DNA of 64,000 bases from Paramecium octaurelia (taxonomy: Eukaryota; Ciliophora; Oligohymenophorea; Peniculida; Parameciidae), in assembly GCA_905182995.1 (NCBI GenBank), contig CAJJDP010000100.1:141403-205402 (forward strand), in the 5' to 3' direction. Every line of letters starts with the position of its first letter. The first letter of the stretch is position 1. The notes under the pieces are model-generated. The model ran no database searches. It worked only from the letters and a program-made list of their open reading frames with translations, and was not told the DNA's origin. Of this stretch, positions 58,617 through 64,000 are shown one piece after another. The translations under genes were made by a program, and so were the position numbers.

Positions 58617-59490
58617 TCATTATTTTGCAATTCCATAATTTCTTTCCAAATAATCTATTGTTGGTGTTGTTAGGGTAGCTTAACAAAAGTATCCAATCAT
58701 TCTGGCTTGCCAACCAGCATATAACCCAGATATCCCATATTTGTTAAACACCAACTTGAAACTCTCAATAACCGATATCCTACTGTAAATCTAATTGGCT
58801 TCCATCTGCACCAGAGTCTTGATTGTATCAAAGGGATGCACTAATTATACTTACTCTAAGTTACCTGCCATTATGTTCAACACACTGGTCACTGTTGATG
58901 CTACTAAGACATTCCAAAAACTCAATTTTTAACTTGCATCTGTTTTCAATGCATAACGAATCTTATGATCCCAATAGAGGTAATTTGTCCATGAAACTAT
59001 CTGGCGACTTGTTAATATTCTGAAACCAACATAAATTTAGTCAAATGTGATGTATTTCAAATAACCAAATCCTACTGCCATGTTGGTCATTTTCAGTATT
59101 TTTAATCGTTCGAATGGTGTTATTATGCAACTTTCAAATAACCCTATCGAGGCTCCAGTCAAGATCTTATTCAAGGATTAATCATGAATGTAGTTTTTCA
59201 GGAATGAGGGAATGAAAATCATCATTGGCCATCTATAATATTATTTGAACATTGATCTAAGGAAATTGGGATAGAAACCATCATACAACCCTATGTATCC
59301 ACGTGCTCCCTTGATCTCTTTAAAACTCTTTAATACAAATTTAATCCCATACTTATAAATAAGTGATCCCCTATCTGGACTATTTATATGTCTTGATCCT
59401 GTCTAACACATGCTCCAGGGGTAATGTTACTGCTACTCTAAATGCACCAATTAATTAAGTTTCAATTACTGCTTTTAAATAATCAGTCAT
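58617..59490 (-). CDS. Mitochondrial carrier family (SLC25) protein
   Basis: ATG 59490 (MTDYLKAVIETQLIGAFRVA) to TGA 58617, introns 59328-59352 (25, ending AAG) and 58841-58864 (24), 275 codons (274 aa). Three tandem repeats carry the PX[DE]XX[KR]-type signature: VTLPLEHVLDRIKTY, IITPFERLKILKM and AVHPFDTIKTLVQ. Matching matrix-helix glycines are present (GARGYIGLYDGFYPNFLRS; YGISGLYAGWQARMIGY). Six TM helices of about 45-residue pairs fit the length. It would exchange small metabolites across the inner mitochondrial membrane. The first signature is the most divergent. Substrate cannot be predicted from what I can see. Confidence 0.92.
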
Positions 59491-59724
59491 TTAATTAAGA
59501 GTATAATTATAATTGATAAATTAATATTAAATATCATAATATAAGATTTTTAGTAATTTATCCTAAAAACCGATTGTTTTTCACTAAATTGTGTTCTCTC
59601 TATATTGTAATCCCACATCAGTGCGGTTATTGAAACTCATACCATAGAGCCCAAAATAGTTGTTGTTTAATTATATAATATTAATGAGGATGCATTTTTA
59701 TATACATATTTATTATACAATACT

Positions 59725-60691
59725 TCATTATTCTAATTGTGGCTTGTATACTTATCTTGTGTTGATATTAATTCTATGTTCTGATAAGTAATTGAAAACA
59801 TGAAAATCAGCATTAATATTACCATCAAGCTATTATTACTGAAATGGATTTCTAATATGTTTAATGAGACAATACTATTTGGGATTAAATGAGTCTGCAA
59901 GAACCCTGGGTACTCCGTGATAGCATCTCCTAGCATGGCCACTCATTACTAATAGATCTCCAGAATCTAGTTTGATTGCAATAGGTTTTTCATCCTTTGT
60001 AGGTCCTCCAATTACAAAGACACTTGACAATCCAAAACTAAAGGAGTAGATAGGGGAATCTTAATCTAGTTCTGCATCATCTAGATGGCCTGTCATGTAA
60101 TCGTGAGATTAGTAAAAGTTGATAATGACTGATTCACTCTGGTAGTGATTTTACAATTATAAGAAGTTATTGGCCCTTTGAGATATTTCCTAGATTGGAT
60201 CAGGCACTTGCGTCTTTTCTTGTGGGTAATGTCTATAATTGCATAATATTAATTTAATACCTGTTGTTCCAATCGTATTGATAGCCAACATTTGCCCATC
60301 TTATTTTATTATTAAAATGATATCTCTTATCATCGTGGACTATGAACTTATCAAAGTTCTCGTCTTCCTTGTAGATGAAGAGATTCGTTCTGTAGGGATG
60401 ATTGATGTACTCATTCATGCACAATTTAGAAATGCGAATTTAATCGTCGAGGTTGAGAAAACCCTTGACTTGAATGACTCCTTGAGGGTGATCAAATCGA
60501 TAGACTGAGCCATTCTTATGGATTCCTTGTTGTTCCATTTGTTGTTCATTTAAATTGCTGACATCAATCAGTTCACTGAAATCGGTTTGGAGTCCGGCAT
60601 AGAATTTGTATTTCTTTTCGGCTTCTTTGAAGGGATTTAGATTTTAGTATTAGATTGGGTTTTATTTATTTTTTTTAATCTTCTAATACAT
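59725..60691 (-). CDS. AlkB-family Fe(II)/2-oxoglutarate dioxygenase (ALKBH1-like)
   Basis: ATG 60691 to TGA 59725, introns 60233-60260 (28) and 59852-59875 (24), 305 codons (304 aa). A Q/K-rich N-terminus and NPFKEAEKKYKFY precede the core: GVIQVKGFLNLDDQIRISKL, RWANVGYQYDW, VIINFYQSHDYMTGHLDDAE (HxD metal ligands at about 193-195), FGLSSVFVIGG, GDLLVMSGHARRCYHGVPR (distal His at about 249 and the Arg), and finally RININTRQV, the 2OG-binding Rx5R. All Fe(II) and 2OG ligands are present, so it should be active. The second intron is a multiple of three without TGA and could be retained without frame loss. ALKBH1 acts on nucleic acids (tRNA or DNA); the substrate here is unknown. Confidence 0.92.
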
Positions 60692-60853
60692 AAATTTATT
60701 AATATTAATTTAACTGTAATTAATTTGATATTACAATTCTATAATCAATTATATAAAAATAACATTACACAATTTCAAATAAATGTAATAAATTACATCA
60801 TCGAATATCATTTAAAAAGATGCATATTTGTTGTTACCACTTTTTAATTTAAG

Positions 60854-63311
60854 ATGATAAACCTTTTCATTCTAGGCCTGATTGAAGTGATTATATGCTC
60901 GAACAAATTTTATTTGCAGGATCCGAGTAATGATATTACAAAGCCAAGAACTCATGCCAAGATTTCAGATAGTGGTAAATGAGTTTGTTGATAACAAATG
61001 TAGATACTCATTTCGATTTTTACTTCGAATTCACTGAAGATAAAAAGGAAGTGATAATGTTCATAGAAATAGACAAGATTAGCTATTTTTCGTTGGGACT
61101 GGGTAAATCTATGTCCGATGGAGATTTGTGGATATTTGAGGTTTATGAGAATGTGATAACTGTAAACGACACCTATTGTGTGAAGCATGGCAGACCTCCA
61201 ACCGATGTTTCATTAGGAGGAACTGATGATTTGCATCTTCTGGGCTACTACTATAACAAGGATGGGAAAACCGGTGTGAAATTCAAGAGATTAGTAAAAA
61301 CAGGTATTGAAATTGATTTTACACTACCTAGGTGATGAATTTGATAAGGATTTAAATGAGGGAGAGGCAGTGGATTTCATATGGGCTCATGGTAAGACCG
61401 AGGCCAATTTTACAGTATCAAATCACGGGAATGTAAATAGAGGATCAGTGATCTTAAATTTCACTGATGACGGAGGAAGCAACGATGTCATTATAGTGGA
61501 TGGACACAACACCTATTACATTCATAAATGGACGAACTTCGCCTGTTGGGGCATAGCCAGTGATGTTGCTATAGTAGTCGGTCGATACTATAAGACTTGG
61601 GGATATCGTACATATCTCCATGGCTTCTTGTTCATCCTAATAGTGACAAGTTCAATCACCACAGCCATGATGATGTTGAGTACAGATTGGGCTGTTTTGG
61701 AATGGAGCAACTTTAAGGAACAGTCGGTTAAAAATCAATTCCATATCATCATCTTTATGTTGGTTGCTATTTTAATGGTTGCACAAAGCATTGGAGGCAT
61801 TCTCTACAATTATATGTTAAGTTCATTAAAAGTTAATCAAAAGGTATCAGTCAAACCTTCAATTCATGCTATTATGGGCAGTGTTGTATACACACTCGGT
61901 AAATTACAGATCATAGCAGGTCTCTTCATGGATAACGATGTTAGACTCATGTTGATCTTGGGAGCTGTTTTTACTACTCGTCTCATTTTGGAAATCTTGT
62001 ATCAAAAGGGTAGTTTGGTTAATGTGGTAATGACTGGAAAAGACTCACATTCTAGTAAAGTTTATGATGATGGTTACAATCCCTTATTGGAAATCAACAA
62101 TAGTCATTCAGATGAGAGTTTCGAAAAGAAATCATCGAAGTTATGGTGTATTTACAAGAACTAAGTTGTCGATCTATCATAGATGATCCATCCTGGTGGC
62201 AATTACATTTGGAAACTCGTTCAAGGCCAAGATGTTACTAGGTACATTCTAGGAGCTTATACTCTTGACTCACTCAAAATCAAAACACATAAACACAGTA
62301 TTTACACTCTCAAAATATTGGAATAATACGTTACTGGAATCTATGTCAATCCAGATCTAGAATTCTTCGTCAATACTGCCAATCGCAGAGTAGTCAAATA
62401 ATTAAGAGAAACATGGAAGTTGAATACCATCTGTCCTTATACTGATTAAATTGCTTACTTTGGATTTATCAATGAAAAGTATCAATTCAAAAATACTCTA
62501 CCTGGTCTCCAAACTTTTGGTTAGTACTTCGTTATTAAATCTATTGAAGATGATGACATTTCAACTAGACAATACACTATGGTGTTGAGTATGACTTATC
62601 AAAGGACTAAATTTAGAAAGGATCTTTCGGATCTCTTCAAAAAAATACTCTCTTTATAAAGCATTCAAAAGGAAATCCCAAAAGAAGAAGAGTATTGTTC
62701 TGAATTGCCTTTGATCATTAAGAGGTATCAATCCAAACGGGGATTCTCATCCTTTATTCATGAAGACAATAGAAATGGACAGTATCAAATAGAAGGACCC
62801 TATGGAAATAATATTACTATTGAAAATGGGAATCATCTAGTCTTCATCGCTGGTGGCACTGGATTGTTCCCTTTCTTGGATATACTAGAGTATCAACTTA
62901 AATTGACCTATCATAAAATACTATTGAAACAATTCGGTCAAGAGGCTGCTCAAATTATCAATACAGGAGTTGTTAAGAATTTCAAGATCACCCTATTTCT
63001 AGCAGTCAATTCAGCAGAGGATTTGGTATTTATCCTATTCATTATTTTAGATTGGCAAAGACATTTACTTTTCCTTGCTAAACTTGTAGTCCCAATTGGA
63101 TATACCCAATTTCAAGATGGTTGTCAAAGGAAACTTTAAATTAAAAGAATGTGACATTATCACCCAAAGATTCAACGCCCAAGTTTTTAAATCATTCCTA
63201 GGTGATTTGAATTCTGTATCCAAATACTTCATTTGTGGACCACCAAAAATGAATTTCGCAACCGAGAAGGTCTTAAAAGAAGCAGGACTAAACAACATAA
63301 CTGTCCTTTGA
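60854..63311 (+). CDS. Multidomain redox protein: DOMON, cytochrome b561, cytochrome b5-like, FAD/NAD reductase
   Basis: ATG 60854 (signal peptide MINLFILGLIEVIICSNKFY); introns 60975-61003 (29), 61304-61331 (28), 63026-63050 (25); 792 codons (791 aa). A DOMON domain lies at about 40-185 (GLGKSMSDGDLWIFEVYE; RLVKTGDEFD). Four TM helices with b561-type histidines are at about 235-360 (YRTYLHGFLFILIV; KNQFHIIIFMLVAIL; SIHAIMGSVVYTLG). A cytochrome b5-like block with MIHPGGNYIWKLVQGQD is at about 423. A ferredoxin-reductase-like part has GPYGNNITIENGNHLVFIAG, GTGLFPFLD and a terminal FICGPPKMNFATEKVLKEAG. It could pass electrons from cytosolic NAD(P)H across a membrane to a lumenal acceptor. Family parts are clear, the combined function is inferred. 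Confidence 0.88.
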
Positions 63312-63602
63312 CTAATTTATATCGAGAGTTATTGATTACAAATTCAATTTTAATGTGTAATTAATTCTAATAACAAAAAATAAAATTTACTAAAAAATAT
63401 TCTAATTTTTAGACTTATTAATCATTCCAAAAAGGAGGGTCAATTCTGTGTAATCCGTCTTACTTTATTTAGTGTTAGAATTTAATTGACTTATTAATAT
63501 ACAAAATATAAGATCATAAATATTATAAGGATTTATACAAACCAATTCGAGTATTACAACGAGCTTCAAATTAAGTTTATTAGAGTTAATAATTAGAACA
63601 TC

Positions 63603-64000
63603 ATGCAAGATAGATCAAATATTATCGAAATGAAATAAATGCTTAAGTTACTCCAGCAAATCAACCAACTACAAATTTAGAATGATGAACCAGAAAAACA
63701 AAACACTAAAGATTCAAATGATGATTAAATAATAAATGACATTGAAATTATATTGAATCTAGATGAAGATTAAGCTGAACAAACAGAAAAGGATGACAAA
63801 CTCTCAGAAAATGAAACCATTTCCAATGAACATTTAATATAAACTTCTAAATAAAACTTGATAGAATAGAGGAAGGCTGCTTGCAGAGTTGTATTCAATC
63901 CCAAAAATAACTCATATGGATGCTCGATCTGTTAGACCACCTACAAAGTATTGAAAAATCTACTTAACCATTAATAAAGATTTCATAACAAACCAAAAAA
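63603..64000 (+). CDS. C2H2 zinc-finger protein, truncated by window end
   Basis: ATG 63603 (MQDRSNIIEMKQMLKLLQQI) stays open to the end of the window (132 codons, no stop). An acidic, Q-rich region precedes CSICQTTYKVLKNLLNHQQRFH, a C-x2-C-x12-H-x4-H finger, then NKPKK. The finger and basic tail resemble the gene at 5150-5560. In-frame sequence upstream of the ATG (FEYYNELQIKFIRVNNQNI) also looks coding, so the true start or an upstream exon may lie between 63313 and 63602. That upstream interval shows no other gene. Confidence 0.65.

Noticed and set aside
1..64000. tRNA, rRNA, CRISPR, IS elements or bacterial operon signals
   Set aside because: No cloverleaf, rRNA-like block, spaced repeat array or transposase was seen, and the gene content and introns are eukaryotic.
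1..64000. Telomere repeats at either window edge
   Set aside because: Neither end shows the G4T2/G3T3 (or complementary) repeats expected at Paramecium macronuclear chromosome ends, so the window is internal.

Overview
The window looks like macronuclear DNA of a Paramecium-type ciliate. It is about 70-75% A+T and intergenic gaps are mostly tens to a few hundred bases. Genes only read through if TAA and TAG are glutamine and TGA is the sole stop (ciliate code, table 6). Conceptual proteins are rich in Q and N. Introns are tiny (about 18-37 nt, mostly 22-29), usually GTA...TAG or ...AAG. Trichocyst matrix protein and SF-assemblin genes also fit a ciliate. Under the standard code almost every gene here would break into short pieces. 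All annotation below uses table 6, and where exon structures are given the exon lengths sum to a multiple of three.

Layout. 1-0.7 kb: remnant of a Cys-rich gene. 0.9-9.6 kb, minus strand: a two-domain cyclic-nucleotide-binding protein, a coiled-coil protein, proteasome subunit RPN10, a small zinc-finger protein, and a 1,274-residue putative membrane protein. 10-16.3 kb: an intact SP-RING (SUMO ligase-type) gene, a kinase pseudogene, a decayed SP-RING paralogue, and an intact AGC-like kinase. 16.3-31 kb: two paralogous two-TM proteins flanking coiled-coil genes, SF-assemblin, poly(A)-binding protein and a CHORD protein. 31-40 kb: a MYB protein with a glutamine-rich tail, casein kinase 1, a tandem kinase/pseudokinase and an alpha/beta hydrolase. 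40-54.9 kb: ABCC transporter, TRM10, two coiled-coil proteins, trichocyst matrix protein, macro-domain protein, cyclin, a small protein and a URI-like prefoldin. 55-64 kb: ribosomal protein uS17, U5 snRNP GTPase Snu114, a mitochondrial carrier, an AlkB homologue, a DOMON/b561/b5/reductase fusion and a truncated zinc-finger gene.

The genes are not an operon or a dedicated system. It is a dense, functionally mixed chromosome segment with RNA/translation, proteostasis, signalling, cytoskeletal and secretory genes side by side. Two single N bases (18877, 29271) each sit between two identical >1.2 kb copies of flanking sequence. These are best read as unmerged overlapping contig ends, so genes crossing them are represented twice or interrupted. 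Most distinctive signals: the tandem kinase-pseudokinase, the MYB/polyQ protein, the redox fusion protein, the decayed SP-RING/kinase pair, an approximately 11-bp divergent start-codon pair, and a 38-bp convergent coding overlap.
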